A stretch of DNA of 64,000 nt, taken from assembly GCF_014898055.3 (NCBI RefSeq), contig NW_023604295.1:67047730-67111729 (forward strand), written 5' to 3'. The notes under the pieces were generated by a model. That model was not told where the DNA came from and searched no databases. It saw only the letters and a list, made by a program, of their open reading frames with translations. This document shows positions 11,450 to 22,138 of the stretch, piece by piece. Every line of letters starts with the position of its first letter. Positions within the stretch are counted from its first letter, which is position 1. Origin of the DNA: Talpa occidentalis. Lineage: Eukaryota > Chordata > Mammalia > Eulipotyphla > Talpidae. Position numbers and translations under genes: made by a program.

Positions 11450-11640
11450 ATAGCTAGCACTGCTACAGCATTGTTTTCTGGAAGTTGTTCTAAGCACTTT
11501 ACATGAATTAACTTAATCTTAACACTAACCCCATAAGGCAGGGACATTTTATCTTTATTTTACAACTAAGACACCAGAGGCACAGAGAGATAAGGTAACT
11601 TGCCCCTTGGCTACACAGCCAGTGATGGGGAAAGCTTACT
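11450..11640 (-). repeat. MIR SINE (antisense)
   Basis: The plus strand shows the MIR reverse-complement signature: TCTAAGCACTTTACATG, CCCCATAAGGCAGGGACA, then CAGAGGCACAGAGAGATAAG and TAACTTGCCCCTTGGC. The family is an ancient mammal-wide tRNA-derived SINE. Confidence 0.8.
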
Positions 11641-11883
11641 CTCTTTAAGTCTTCACTATATTGTGTCACATTTTATATAAATGACTTGCCTGTGCTCCTA
11701 TGGAAGAACAATCCTTGCTCTGTGCCTCAGAACCCACCTGACTTTTTGGGGTGTAGCTCCAGCAGTTCTCTCCAATGCTCTCCCTGGCATGTCTGGTTTA
11801 TCAATCTCTATCACTTCCATAGAGGGACACAAATTTCCTCTCATCTTAAAAAGCCCTCCCAGGACCCCATATCTCTCAAACTA

Positions 11884-11963
11884 TTGGGTTGTCAGAAAAG
11901 TCATGATGCATTTTTGCATTAAAAACTTACAAAAAATATGTCATGACTTTTCAGACAACCCAA
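11884..11963. mobile_element. 80-bp mariner-type MITE, palindromic
   Basis: A non-coding element flanked by TA dinucleotides (11882-11883, 11964-11965), the Tc1/mariner target-site signature. The left arm TTGGGTTGTCAGAAAAGTCA and the reverse-complemented right arm TTGGGTTGTCTGAAAAGTCA match at 23 of the outer 24 positions, so the whole unit folds into a hairpin. The 80-bp length and design match primate MADE1 (derived from Hsmar1), but the terminal sequence differs. Little arm divergence suggests youth. Confidence 0.88.
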
Positions 11964-11965
11964 TA

Positions 11966-12379
11966 TTACTCTCACTAATCTGAATGGTCTTTGTCTGGTT
12001 TCCACTAATAAATTCCCACAAAGATTTTGAAATGGCCATTAACTGGTTGCAAGCTAGGACCATTTATTGTGGATCACACAATAGGGGTGGGATGACAACT
12101 GCCCTGGGTTGAAATAGGAAGTGGGGTAGACCTGGTTTTGTGGGTTTGGTTATCAGAACAGGGTAGCCAACTTGTAGGAATTGAGTGATTGGGGTTTTGA
12201 GGTTTTCTAGCTCAGATTTCAAGAACTTTAAGTACTCACAGAGGCTTTACTTGGTCTCCATTTACCTCCTCCTGACACCACCAGGGACAGCACATCCCTG
12301 TTGATTTGGTTTTCAATAAGTGGATCACCAGAACCCAATGACACATTCAAGAACCCGGTTATAGGGAATTGTAATATTT
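11966..12379. other. Non-coding, nothing recognised
   Basis: Lies between the MITE and the L2 relic. No exon or named repeat is seen. Confidence 0.35.
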
Positions 12380-12570
12380 CATTTCTCTGCCACCCTTCAG
12401 ATCATAAGTTTTGCAGAGTGTTTATTACTCCAACAGCTTTCCTTCCATTGTCTTTTGAACCCAAACATTTCAGACTTGTACTGTCTGTCACTAAAGTGAA
12501 CCTAGTCAAGGTCACCAGTGACATATCATTTAAAACAATTGTTTGTTCCTTTGTCCTTGAATACTTTCTT

Positions 12571-12840
12571 TTTTTTTTTTTAAGATTTATTTATGCATAC
12601 AAGAGCTGGGGTACAGGCTAGAGATCGGGAAGTGAGAAGATTCACCAGAGACAGAGTGGGGAACAGAACAGGCAGACTGAATGAAATATACCACTAAGGG
12701 GATCAGCGGGTGAGACAGGAGAGGTCTGCTGTGCCATGTGGGTTGCTCCCTGGCCAGCCAGGGATCGAACTCCTGCTGCAGAAGCTGCGGATTGCTTCAT
12801 AGTGCGGTGCTTAACCCCTGGTACGCCACCAGGGAGGCCC
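12571..12840 (-). mobile_element. tRNA-derived SINE (antisense)
   Basis: Poly(T), AAGATTTATTTATGCATAC, the body, and GCCACCAGGGAGGCCC at the right end. It carries the 'GGGTTGCTCCCTGGCC' variant of the family. Flanks TTGAATACTTTCTT and TTGAAATACTTTCTT are the target-site duplication. Confidence 0.93.
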
Positions 12841-13445
12841 ATTCTTTGAAATACTTTCTTCCAGGAACTTTGGGACACCATCTTTCTTTGTTTCTTTTTT
12901 TTTCTGTCCTATCCATTTCCCTATTTCTCTCACTGACTCTTCATTTCTGACCCTCACATTGCAGAACTCAGTCCTCGAACTTCAGTCCTTAAATTCACAA
13001 CTTGATGGTCTCAGTCATGCTCATTATAGCAAATAGCATCTTTATGCTAAGGACTTCCAAATTCATACCTGATGAAGAGTCTGTTCTCCACACACATTCT
13101 GTAGGGCTGCAACCAGGCGCAGGGCCAGGGGACTGGGGACCGGGAGGCTGGCAGATCTCCCAGACCCTGGCAAATCTTTACCTTTTCTCCTTGGGCTCTC
13201 TCTGGTGTCAACTTCTATTCTCTTCATAACTGTCCCACCAATGTAATTGTGCAGGCCTTATAGTCTGGACCTCCGGGCTTAGGGATGCACACTTACACAC
13301 GCGCACACCATACTCCAGGTATCCACCATCAGGCATGTGTACCCTGAGCCCATACTCCCAAGCGCCTCCTGCGTTAGCATGGTCAAGGCCATTGGTGACA
13401 GCCACACAGGCCAGCAGCTATTTAGTCTACACATGCTTTGCATCT

Positions 13446-13720
13446 TTTTTTTTTTTTTTAAGATTTATTTATTTATTTATACAAGCACTGGGTACAGTCA
13501 GAAGTGCAGGAGGGTGAAAGAATTCACCAGAGCCAGAGCGGGGAGCAAAACAGGCAGAAGGACTGAAGTACACTGCTGAGGGGAGCAGCGGGCGGCAGGA
13601 GAGGTCTGCGCCCATGTGGGACCCTCGCCCTGAGGGGGCCGGGGATCAAACTGGTGCTGCAGAGGCTGCTGGCAGCTTCGCAGCCCAGTGCTCAACCGCT
13701 GTGCCACCAGGGGAGGCCCC
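13446..13720 (-). mobile_element. tRNA-derived SINE (antisense, 'GGGACCCTCG' subfamily)
   Basis: Poly(T), AAGATTTATTTATTTATTTA, the body with GTGGGACCCTCGCC, and a GCCACCAGGGGAGGCCC end. CATCTTTTT occurs at both flanks. The central part differs from the copies that carry GGGTTGCTCCC. Confidence 0.92.
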
Positions 13721-14183
13721 ATCTTTTTGACTGTTTTTAGACACTATTTGAGAAATTCAAAAGGGCTCATTTCATTGGAGGTGGCAAATTTTATAACCCC
13801 ACTAAAATATCTAATCAATCTCTCAAATGAACATATTTAAAAACAAGTTTCTGGCCTTTTTTCCACATCACTCCTACCCCAACTCTGCTCCTCAGATAGT
13901 TTCTTCCATCTTAGCTCATTGCAACTGCATCTTTCTGGGTGCTCAAGATGAAACTTTGGAAAACACTGTTGTTTCTTTTCTTTGTCTTGCCATTAGGAAG
14001 ATTCTCATCTGTCAGTTCTCCCTTCAAACAATATTTTGAGTCTGACTACTTCTCACCTCCTCCATTCTGTGACACTCCCTCCCCCAACCGCCCCGTTTTG
14101 CTACTAAATGTCACTTACCTGGTTTACTATAGTTTCCCAACTGGTTTTACTGTTCCCACCACTCTTGCCTTTACTCATTCTCA

Positions 14184-14242
14184 TCACAAAAATCTTTTTA
14201 GTATATGTGCTGCCGAAGCGAGCACTCACAAAAATCTTTTTA
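14184..14242 (-). pseudogene. RNU6 fragment: U6 snRNA 5' fragment between 17-bp target-site duplications
   Basis: Positions 14201-14225 are the exact reverse complement of the first 25 nt of U6 snRNA (minus strand begins GTGCTCGCTTCGGCAGCACA). The match extends five bases to 14196 through the U6 CUAAAA if the shared A-run is counted. Perfect 17-bp direct repeats TCACAAAAATCTTTTTA flank it (14184-14200, 14226-14242). On the minus strand the upstream junction reads TTTT|AAAAA, an L1 endonuclease-type site. The 3' portion of U6 and any poly(A) are absent. This fits a tailless retropseudogene made by L1 machinery. It has no function as an snRNA. Confidence 0.9.
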
Positions 14243-14330
14243 AAAGATCAGATCACGTCATTTCCCTGCTCAATATCCTCCACCATCTTCACATTTTATT
14301 TAGGTTATGAACTAAGTAAAGTGGGTTTCC

Positions 14331-15179
14331 TCCCAAACTATTATCTGAGTCAGTGAAGTAGTTGGCCAAGTTACACGATATAAACTTGTTTAACCTTTAA
14401 ACTTGTTGCTTGTATGTTTCCTAAAAGAATGTTTGCAAACTTAATCCCCTCACAGATTTTTAGTTGACACCTGAAATAATTCATTAAACTGTTCCATAAA
14501 TTGAAAAGGCACACTTTTGTCTTTTAAAATAAAAGTGTTAAATTATTTCTTTATCCATTTTCATTGACTTCTAGACCGACCAGTATTTAAATAAAAAGAT
14601 CCCCTTGAAGTTAGAAATTGTACTTGTGCTGCTTTCATTTGTATTTCTATTCCAGTACAAAATTTCACAGAATTTTATCCTTATGAGAAATACTTTGTGC
14701 TTTAAAATATTTTGTGCTTTCCCACCAATGTACAATACTTTTCTCATACCATACTTCTATGTAACAAAAACATGATCACAATCTAAAAATATTTCCCTTA
14801 CAGTGTTTTAAGTGCTAAAAAATTGTCTCTGCATTGAGTTATTGCTTTCAGTATTATTTCATCAATCAAAACAATATAACTAGTTCACATGTTTTACTGG
14901 AAATACATAATTTAATGAAATGGATTTATTGTTTGTATAAGTCAGAGTTCATCATCAATTCTATTCACATATCTATGAAAAATTATATCACCCAATTTCT
15001 TGAACATATTCCTAAGTAAGATGTCTGCATTTTACTGTATGTAAATTTAACATCTCAAGGAAAAACATTAGCAAGTGATTTATTGCAAAGATTTAATTTT
15101 TGTGATGACCCATCAGATGAAATCAGATTAATGAGTTCACGTTTCCTTTACATGGGTGAAAATAATAATTTTAAAGAAA
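14331..15179. other. Non-coding AT-rich sequence
   Basis: No exon, RNA gene or repeat that I can name. Confidence 0.45.
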
Positions 15180-15190
15180 GTTTAGAAGCA

Positions 15191-15473
15191 GGGCCTCCCT
15201 GGTAGCACAAGGGCTTAAGACGCAACCTATGAAGCAATCTGCAGCCACTGCAGCACTAGTTCGATCCCCGGCCAGGGAGCAACCCACATGGCGCAGCAGA
15301 CCTCCCCTGACTCACCCGCTGCTCCCCTCAGCAGTGTATTTCAGTCAATTTGCCTGTTCTTTCCCCACTCTGTCTCTGGTGAATCCTCTCACCACCTTCC
15401 CCTCCCCCCCATGCCTCTTGCTTATACCCCAGTTCTTGTATGCATTAATAAATAAATCTTTAAAAAAAAAAAT
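15191..15473 (+). mobile_element. tRNA-derived SINE
   Basis: Full-length copy from GGGCCTCCCTGGTAGCACAA, through GTTCGATCCCCGGCCAGGGA, to AATAAATAAATCTT plus poly(A). Target-site duplication GTTTAGAAGCA (15180-15190) / GTTTAGGAGCA (about 15474-15484). Confidence 0.94.
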
Positions 15474-15484
15474 GTTTAGGAGCA

Positions 15485-16281
15485 ACCTGACTAGCATAAC
15501 CTTTGTTGTACCATCATTGCAGTCATCCCCTTTCACTTCATTAACACCAGTATTTCAGATTTCTCTGTGTTTAACACCCAGAGGTATTGATACCACAGAA
15601 CAAAGACTTTAATGAAGCTAAGAGGGGAAAAGAGGAGTAAAGAAACAGCCCTTTCCTTTGTTGAGAGAACGGTTAGCTATAAAATGGAGGTAGAAAAAAA
15701 TGGCAACGTCAGGTTGTGCAGGGAGAGTTCAGGAGATTGAGGATAAGGAAATTAACTTCCTTAAAATTCTTTATACCAGCTTACGTTTTCAGAAAGTCTT
15801 CAGATCTCCTCAGAAGCATATGCTTTCCAGTTGAAAGTCAGTTACTACAAAGCAAATCCTATGACATAGACATAGAATACACTGAGAAAGTGTTGGCCAC
15901 AAGATGTCACTAAAATTCCACATTCTTAAGATGCTAACGCCAGCTTATTTCCCTCAAAACAATTGGCAGCAGTATTGGGGTTCTAAACAAGAGGACCCTT
16001 GATTCCTTCTTAATTTTATAAAGAAAAAAGAATAATGGTAAAAGAAGGAATGATCAAGAAAGGAAAGGTGGTTTTGCAATGTTATCTCATGCTATCTGGA
16101 CTTCTACAAATTAATTTTAGCAAAAGTAATCCAATAAATGTGCTTAAGTGGAATTAAAATTTAATATTTTAAAGAAAGTACTCTGAAACAGAACAACATG
16201 AAAAAGGAAACATTTTTCTTCTCAAAAAATTAATATTTTGTGCATAAAAATAAAACCTATCCAAGAAAGGAAATGTACCTT
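15485..16281. other. Non-coding, nothing recognised
   Basis: Single-copy-looking sequence with no exon or named repeat. Confidence 0.4.
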
Positions 16282-16296
16282 AGAAAAGGAAATGTG

Positions 16297-16412
16297 GGGC
16301 CTCCCCTGGTGGGCAGCGGTTAAGCGCTGGGTTGCAAGGCTGCCTGCAGCCTCTGCAGCGCTGGCTTGATCCCCGGCCACCGCGAGGGTCCCACAAAAAA
16401 AAAAAAAGGGAA
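16297..16412 (+). mobile_element. Head-only SINE (tRNA part plus poly(A))
   Basis: Only the tRNA-related head is present, from GGGCCTCCCCTGGTGGGCAG to GCGAGGGTCCCACA, directly followed by 13 A. A perfect 15-bp target-site duplication AGAAAAGGAAATGTG (16282-16296, 16413-16427) shows it inserted in this short form and was not cut down later. The 'GAGGGTCCCAC' ending places it with the copies at 13446, 18456, 35421 and 56733. Confidence 0.93.
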
Positions 16413-16427
16413 AGAAAAGGAAATGTG

Positions 16428-18446
16428 CCTGTTTATTCATTTATAGGGTTCTGTGCAGCCTCCAAAACTTTTTATGATTCAAGTGCACTTAATCTTGAAA
16501 CAATTAGCTACTGATTTCTCAGGACCGTTTTATAGTTATAATACTATCTTTTGTTTTTTGAGACTTGGTTGTTGTTATGTTACACTTAATTACAGGTGAG
16601 AGTTAAATTTATCGCTAGTCAAGGTCTAGCAAATGGAACCAGAAATATTTTAGATACTTGCATACAACTCTTGGAACTTTCCCTAATATGAAAGTCCAAG
16701 AGTGCCAGACTTACAAAGACTAACCTATAAAATGAAAAAGACATCACAGCAAGCTTTCTGATTTAGGCACAGAAATATGACAGTATTTACCCATTTATTC
16801 ATTATGATAATGAATAAAAAGATTTCTTTGGCTAGAAAATAACAAAGTATATAAAAAATGATCCAATGAAAATAACCCTTCCCTCCAATAAGCATGCAAA
16901 ACATTTCCTTGCTCTACACACTTCTAAAAGACTGTATTATTAAATGACATGTTATTCTGAAAATGTTATTAATGGTAACATGAACAATAAAAAGTGATTT
17001 TTTCACTCTACTGCTGTAAATGTTTCAAACTAAGCCTATCTGAGCAACAGTTACTACCAGGGTTATAAAAAGATGGAAAACAAGTTTGCTAAATAACAGT
17101 TGTTAAATTATCACCTTGAATGGTGAAAATTTCAGTTAAATTGCTTGTGTGAAAGGTGATTACTGCTTTTCCACATACGCCAAAAACTCAAACAGGATTA
17201 AAGTCAGGTATACAACTTGTTGAATCTCTGTATTTCCCTGCACAATTTTGCTCCCTACTATCATATTCATACAGAAAGAGGAAGCTTGTCACTGTTCCGG
17301 TTTTAAAACTTGATTTTCTTAAGTCACATATAAATTAATTTTTATTCATATGTATCCTCACAATTCTCACCAGAGTCACCAAAAGAAATATCTACCTGCG
17401 GATGGTGTCATATACATTTCCAATCCGTCCTTTGCATTCATCTCAGGATTCTTTCATGTTATGTTTCATTATTTGGACATGATTTTAAGTAACTCCTGAA
17501 ATATGTTTCTGTGGTAAGACAAGAAAATCAGAAAGGGGGGTGCAAGGGGGATAAAATTTTAGAACTGGGCCATTGGCACAACAGCTGTGTTTTCCTGAAA
17601 TAATCTGATCTTGTCATTATAGTGAACATTCTGGACCTGAAGGGACTTCTCTTCAAGACAGTGGATAGACTGGTTGATGTGTCATTTCAGCCAAGCACCT
17701 AAAATCAATGAAAGGCCCTTTACTAACATTACTAACGTGTCAACAGAATGTTTTAAATATCTGTCCTGGCCTTAAAACCTCATGTGAATACTTTTCCTCT
17801 AAATACAGTATCCGAGGGAAAAAATGAGTTTTGTGACACTGTCCCATTTGTCATAAAATTATGAAAATGATATAGTCTCTTGAGTTTGTTGAAAATGAAC
17901 TGTTCTCATTTAAGTTAGGAATAAGTCAATTGACTTTTTGTGTAATACCTTTAATTACTTTAATTCACTACTGTCCAAATAGCTGGAGCTCCATCATTAA
18001 AGATCATGATACTTTTTTATTCCTTACCAAAACATATTTCCCAAGTATAATCTTGTTTTCTATATTCATGGGTTTTCAGAGATGAATAGAAGAAGTCGTT
18101 AAGGACCTCTCAATCACATATATTAGTACACATACCCCAACTGATTTAGACACTGCACATCAGTGATTCTGTCTGCAAAAGATACAATAATCTTATAGAA
18201 TACATATTTGGTAGGAATTGCTCTTTCCTCTTCTTTTTCCCCAAATTATGCAACTTTCTTTTTGAGAGAAATTTCCAATAGCTTGTTTTGTTCTTGATTT
18301 GATCATACTTGTTATTGATGTTAATGATAGTTTTATAAACTTCTTAGCAAGTGTCATTTTATTATTTTGCTATAGACTTGCTATTTGAACCAAGTCTACC
18401 AGTTCAGACCTACATATAACAGAATATGTCACGGTTATGAAAAGCT
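16428..18446. other. Intergenic, no gene seen
   Basis: Two kilobases of AT-rich sequence. Short ORFs (for example 17156-17338) lack coding features. No repeat family is recognised. Confidence 0.45.
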
Positions 18447-18455
18447 AGTACACAT

Positions 18456-18723
18456 TTTTTTTTTAAAGATTTATTTATTTATTTATATAAGCATTGGGTA
18501 CAGTCAGAAGCGCAGAAGGGTAAGAGAATTCACCAGAGCCAGAGCGGGGTACAGAACAGGCAGACTGACGAAGCACACTGCTGAGGGGAGCAGCGGGCAG
18601 CAGGAGAGGTCTGCGCGCCAAGTGGGACCCTCGCCAGCTGGTGGGGATCAAACCAGCACTGCAGAGGCTGCTGGCAGCTTTGCAGCCCAGTGCTCAACCA
18701 CTGCGCCACTGGGAAGGCCCCAT
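18456..18723 (-). mobile_element. tRNA-derived SINE (antisense, 'GGGACCCTCG' subfamily)
   Basis: Poly(T), AAAGATTTATTTATTTATTT, the body with AAGTGGGACCCTCGCC, and a GCGCCACTGGGAAGGCCCC end. Target-site duplication AGTACACAT at 18447-18455 and 18724-18732. Confidence 0.93.
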
Positions 18724-18732
18724 AGTACACAT

Positions 18733-19792
18733 TATTTTTGAGGATTACTTTAGAAGGTATAACACAGAAAACAAATTGACAGATGCATATAACCATTAAC
18801 ACAAAGATGCTAAAACTTACCTCTGTGTCCAAATGATTACTTCAAGATAAAGACGCCAGTGGTCTAAAGTGAGATGGTTTTCTGCCACCATCTGTGAGCA
18901 GGTTGTAAGTACCAGACTCCTGAAATAGAAACTAGCCAAGTGTCTACTTGGTTTTAAGGAATCCAAATATGAATGCTTCTGCAATTTTGATCTCTTCTCC
19001 ATCTTGCATGCACATTTTAAGCTGAGATGTGTTTTATCCTTGTTTAGGAAAAATAATCTAATTACATTCATTTACCAGTGAAATCTGTGTGCTTTAAAAG
19101 TGATGTGAAAACTTTGATGTTAACATGCAAATATGCTATTGGCGTTTGGTGGCCTATGGTGGCCTATGGTGAATGGTGTGCCAAAAAACAGTTCAACTGT
19201 TGACCACTGTCCTTCCTTTTATAATTCAGCTGATGTTATGGAAAAAAAAAAAATCACTCCCAGACTTTCTTGCACAGCTCATAGAGGTTGTAATTTTGCA
19301 TTCACAGTGAAGTTCATTCTACTATGTAACATTATGACATCTTCGTGAATGGAGGTGTTTTTTCACTTTTATGAGTGGGGATAAAAGAGTATTAATCATA
19401 AAACCCTCATTTCACAAACACTGACATTATTAGGAAAGTACATTAAGTGAAGATAACACTGTTGACTTCTTGTTGGCTGAGAAATCTGATGAACACAGTC
19501 CTTGTATATAATGCACCTAGATTGCACATTACAAAACACTATTAAAATATTTAGTAAGATTTTTGTGAAATCAGACCTTATACTTAAAATCTGCAAAATA
19601 TGTGACTTATGTGCACAAAATTTGCAAAATATTTGTGAAATGTCTCAGTGCTCCTTTTCCGCTCTTAAGTTGCTAAACTACTTGCAGACTACCAAGACCA
19701 CCATTACTTTAGCAACATTGCTCCAATTCAAAGGTTAGGATTTTACCTACAATTCAGATAAAGCACCAGAAGATGACAGTGGGTAAAGTAGT
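18733..19792. other. Non-coding, nothing recognised
   Basis: No gene. A short tandem GGTGGCCTAT repeat is visible near 19145-19168. Position 19793 starts the target-site duplication of L1 copy B. Confidence 0.45.
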
Positions 19793-19808
19793 AAGAATGG
19801 CATCAATA

Positions 19809-20973
19809 TACTAGGGGCGGAGCAACATGGCGGCGAGGAGACGCTGCGAGTAAGATCTCCCATTAAAAAAAGTTAATAGGGAAGAAAAGCGGCAGGTCCC
19901 AGTGAGAACTGGGACACGGAAGATAAACAGACGACTCCAGCAAACTACCGGAAGAAGAAAGTGGCCATAAAAGAGGACCAGAAGGGAGGAAAGCGCAGAA
20001 CCCTGCTCCCCTCCCCCGCCCACAGAGTCGGCACTCTCCGACCGGCAGAGAGGAGGAAAACAACAAACCAAAACGGCCAACAAGAACAAACGACGCAGCA
20101 AGCGGGACTGTGAGTGGAAAGGAACTATTGCAGCCACCACACCCTGTGAACGGGAGCTGTGGAGAACCCTGCAGGATTCGCCGCAGCGGTGAGCGAACGG
20201 CTCTGGGCGCCATTAGAAAAGAACAAAGACCCCGGGAGACGCGCACACAGCCCGGGCTGCCGGTAAGCTGGCGCGGGAAAGCGGCGCACTTGGCGCGCGG
20301 ATCGCGGCTGCCCAGGTCCCCACGCCTGTGACCTAGGCTTGCGGGGAGACGCGCGGAGGCCCTCACTGAGTGAGCAGGAACCAGGCGTGCAGGCACGGGA
20401 GCGGGATTCAAAAGGCGCCATTCCCGCGCCACTGAATTGGGCTACAGCCCGTGTCCTGGACCTGAGGGCTTTGGAACTGAGACCCGGGGCACGAAATTCG
20501 GGGCGTGGGTTCTCCACGACGGTGGGGCACAAGGCAGACACAGCACCCCAAAGCCGTTGAGGTTTACCCTACCATTCCCGCTCTGTTCCCTGTCCCATGG
20601 GGTGAGGGGAGGCGAAAAACAGCCCCCCCAAGGACAATAGGAGAGATCTCTGGCGCCACCTAGCGACCAAAAAAAAAAAGTCACTAACACCCCATAGAAC
20701 AGGAAATTTCTTAAGACTGCTTGAAAAGGGCAGAAGGCTTCTGGAGGACCCAGTGGCCAGCTGGAAAGTTAGCCCACGCCAGGCCCCTTCCGACCAGCAG
20801 TCTGAGCCCACAGAGGGAGCAGACAACCACGTCCGGGGCAGACCGGGCGCACAGAAGAGTGTGCCTGAAACCGGAGGCGCAGGGACTGCATCCCGCTTTG
20901 CCATTTTAGAACAGGGACATTTCTTCAGTAAAGACTGCCTAAAACCAGCAGAAAGCTCCCCCAGAAGCCAGAG
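19809..20973 (+). promoter_or_regulatory. L1 copy B 5' UTR / internal promoter
   Basis: A GC- and CpG-rich leader beginning GGGGCGGAGCAACATGGCGG. It would hold the internal RNA polymerase II promoter by analogy with other mammalian L1s. Antisense open frames at 20125-20541 and 20569-20904 begin with the same residues as counterparts in copy A (MSALCPTVVENPRPEF and MAKRDAVPAPPVSGTLF). Confidence 0.85.
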
Positions 20974-22065
20974 ATGGCTCCTGGAGGAGCCAGAGGGGAG
21001 CGGAGAAGTTCACCCAAGATGCCAGCCAGTCCGAGCAACACAGTGTCCCAACGCATACGACAAATTAGAAAACAGACAGTAGGGAGTAGAAGAACCACAC
21101 GCAACCTAACAACTCCTCAGGAAAGAAGCACACCACAAAAAGAAAACCACTCCCCAGATTGCAACGACAGCAACTTGGAAGAACTTCTGAACCTTCCAGA
21201 AAGAGAATTTAAAAATGCCATGATTAAAAAAGTGATAGAAGTCATAAAGGAAAACAATGATCAGAAGAAGGAAATTGAGTCCCTAAAGAGGGAAAACAAT
21301 GGTCAGAAGAATGAAATTGAGTCCCTAAAGAGGGAAGTAAAAGAAATGCAGGAGATCAAAGAATTAATGGAGGAACTAAAGAACTCTGGGAAAAGCAATG
21401 AAAGCAGAATAGATGAAATGGAAGAACGAATAAGTACTCTTGAAGACACAGAAATAAAAAGAACCAAAACAGAAAAGGAAAGAGAAGTACGAAGGAAAAA
21501 GAATGAAGAAAGACTTCGGGAACTATCTGACTCCATGAGGAAAGGAAATATAAGAGTTATAGGAATACCAGAAGGAGAGGAGAGAGATGTAGGAACAGAG
21601 AAAATATTCCAGGAGATAATTGAAGAGAACTTCCCAAATGCGAAGAAGGAGCTGAAAATTGATATACAAGAAGCAAGAAGAACACCAAACTTCCACGACG
21701 AAAGGAAAAATACAGCAAGACATATAATAGTAAAACTCCCAAGAATCCAGGACAAGGAAAAAATAATGAAGCTGACAAGAGGGAAGAAACAGATAACATT
21801 CAAAGGAAAACCAATCAGGCTGACATCAGACTTCTCTGAAGAAACACTACGGGCAAGGAGAGAGTGGAGGGACATAGTCAACAGACTCCAAGAAAACAGA
21901 TGCCAACCAAGAATACTCTATCCCACAAAGCTCTCCTTCCTCTTTGAAGAAAGAATATGGACCTTCCCAGACAAACAGAAACTCCGGAATTTCATTACAG
22001 CTAAACCCCCACTCCAAAAAAAACTACAAGGAGTCCTAAAGCCAGAACCTCAGAGGGACGAATAA
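20974..22065 (+). CDS. L1 ORF1 protein, intact (363 aa)
   Basis: RNA-binding, nucleic-acid-chaperone component of the L1 ribonucleoprotein, cytoplasmic and trimeric in characterised L1s. The frame is open from MAPGGARGERRSSPK to QRDE and stop. A basic, Ser/Thr-rich N-terminus (about 1-60) precedes a coiled coil (about 75-185) with a near-perfect 14-residue duplication (ENNDQKKEIESLKR, ENNGQKNEIESLKR). An RRM-like domain (about 187-290) starts GNIRVIGIPEGEERD. The C-terminal domain includes REWRDIVNRLQEN and YPTKLSFLFEE. At 363 residues it is longer than human ORF1p (338), mostly through the coiled coil. ORF2 follows 73 bp downstream. The intact frame means it could in principle act in trans if expressed. 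Confidence 0.95.
   Translation: MAPGGARGERRSSPKMPASPSNTVSQRIRQIRKQTVGSRRTTRNLTTPQERSTPQKENHSPDCNDSNLEELLNLPEREFKNAMIKKVIEVIKENNDQKKEIESLKRENNGQKNEIESLKREVKEMQEIKELMEELKNSGKSNESRIDEMEERISTLEDTEIKRTKTEKEREVRRKKNEERLRELSDSMRKGNIRVIGIPEGEERDVGTEKIFQEIIEENFPNAKKELKIDIQEARRTPNFHDERKNTARHIIVKLPRIQDKEKIMKLTRGKKQITFKGKPIRLTSDFSEETLRARREWRDIVNRLQENRCQPRILYPTKLSFLFEERIWTFPDKQKLRNFITAKPPLQKKLQGVLKPEPQRDE
21250..21333 (+). repeat. 42-bp tandem duplication in L1 ORF1 coiled coil
   Basis: Two adjacent 42-bp units (21250-21291 and 21292-21333) differ at two bases, giving Asp to Gly and Lys to Asn. Each encodes 14 residues, exactly two heptads, so the coiled-coil register is preserved. Copy A has only one unit. 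Confidence 0.95.
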
Positions 22066-22138
22066 CAACGAAAGAAGACCAAAAAAAAAAAAAAGTTATT
22101 AAAAGAATAAATAAATAAAATCAAAGGAAAGACAAACA

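Larger units (their letters stand above)
12380..14330 (+). mobile_element. LINE-2 relic (3' part of ORF2), interrupted by SINEs
   Basis: Pieces across this span keep the order of an L2 element: a CTAGTCAAGGTCACCAGTGA region, a stretch around 13005-13090 resembling the degenerate 'ADD' RT region, and GATCAGATCACGTCATTTCC / CTGCTCAATATCCTCCACCA at 14245-14290. SINEs occupy 12571-12840 and 13446-13720. A U6 fragment lies at 14201-14225. The reading frame is fully decayed. The family call is from memory of the L2 consensus. Confidence 0.5.

Noticed and set aside
12301..12621. 106-residue plus-strand ORF
   Set aside because: Runs from an L2 relic into the poly(T) of an antisense SINE; a chance frame.
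15229..15612. 127-residue ORF
   Set aside because: Begins inside a SINE and reads through its poly(A) into flank; no coding constraint expected.
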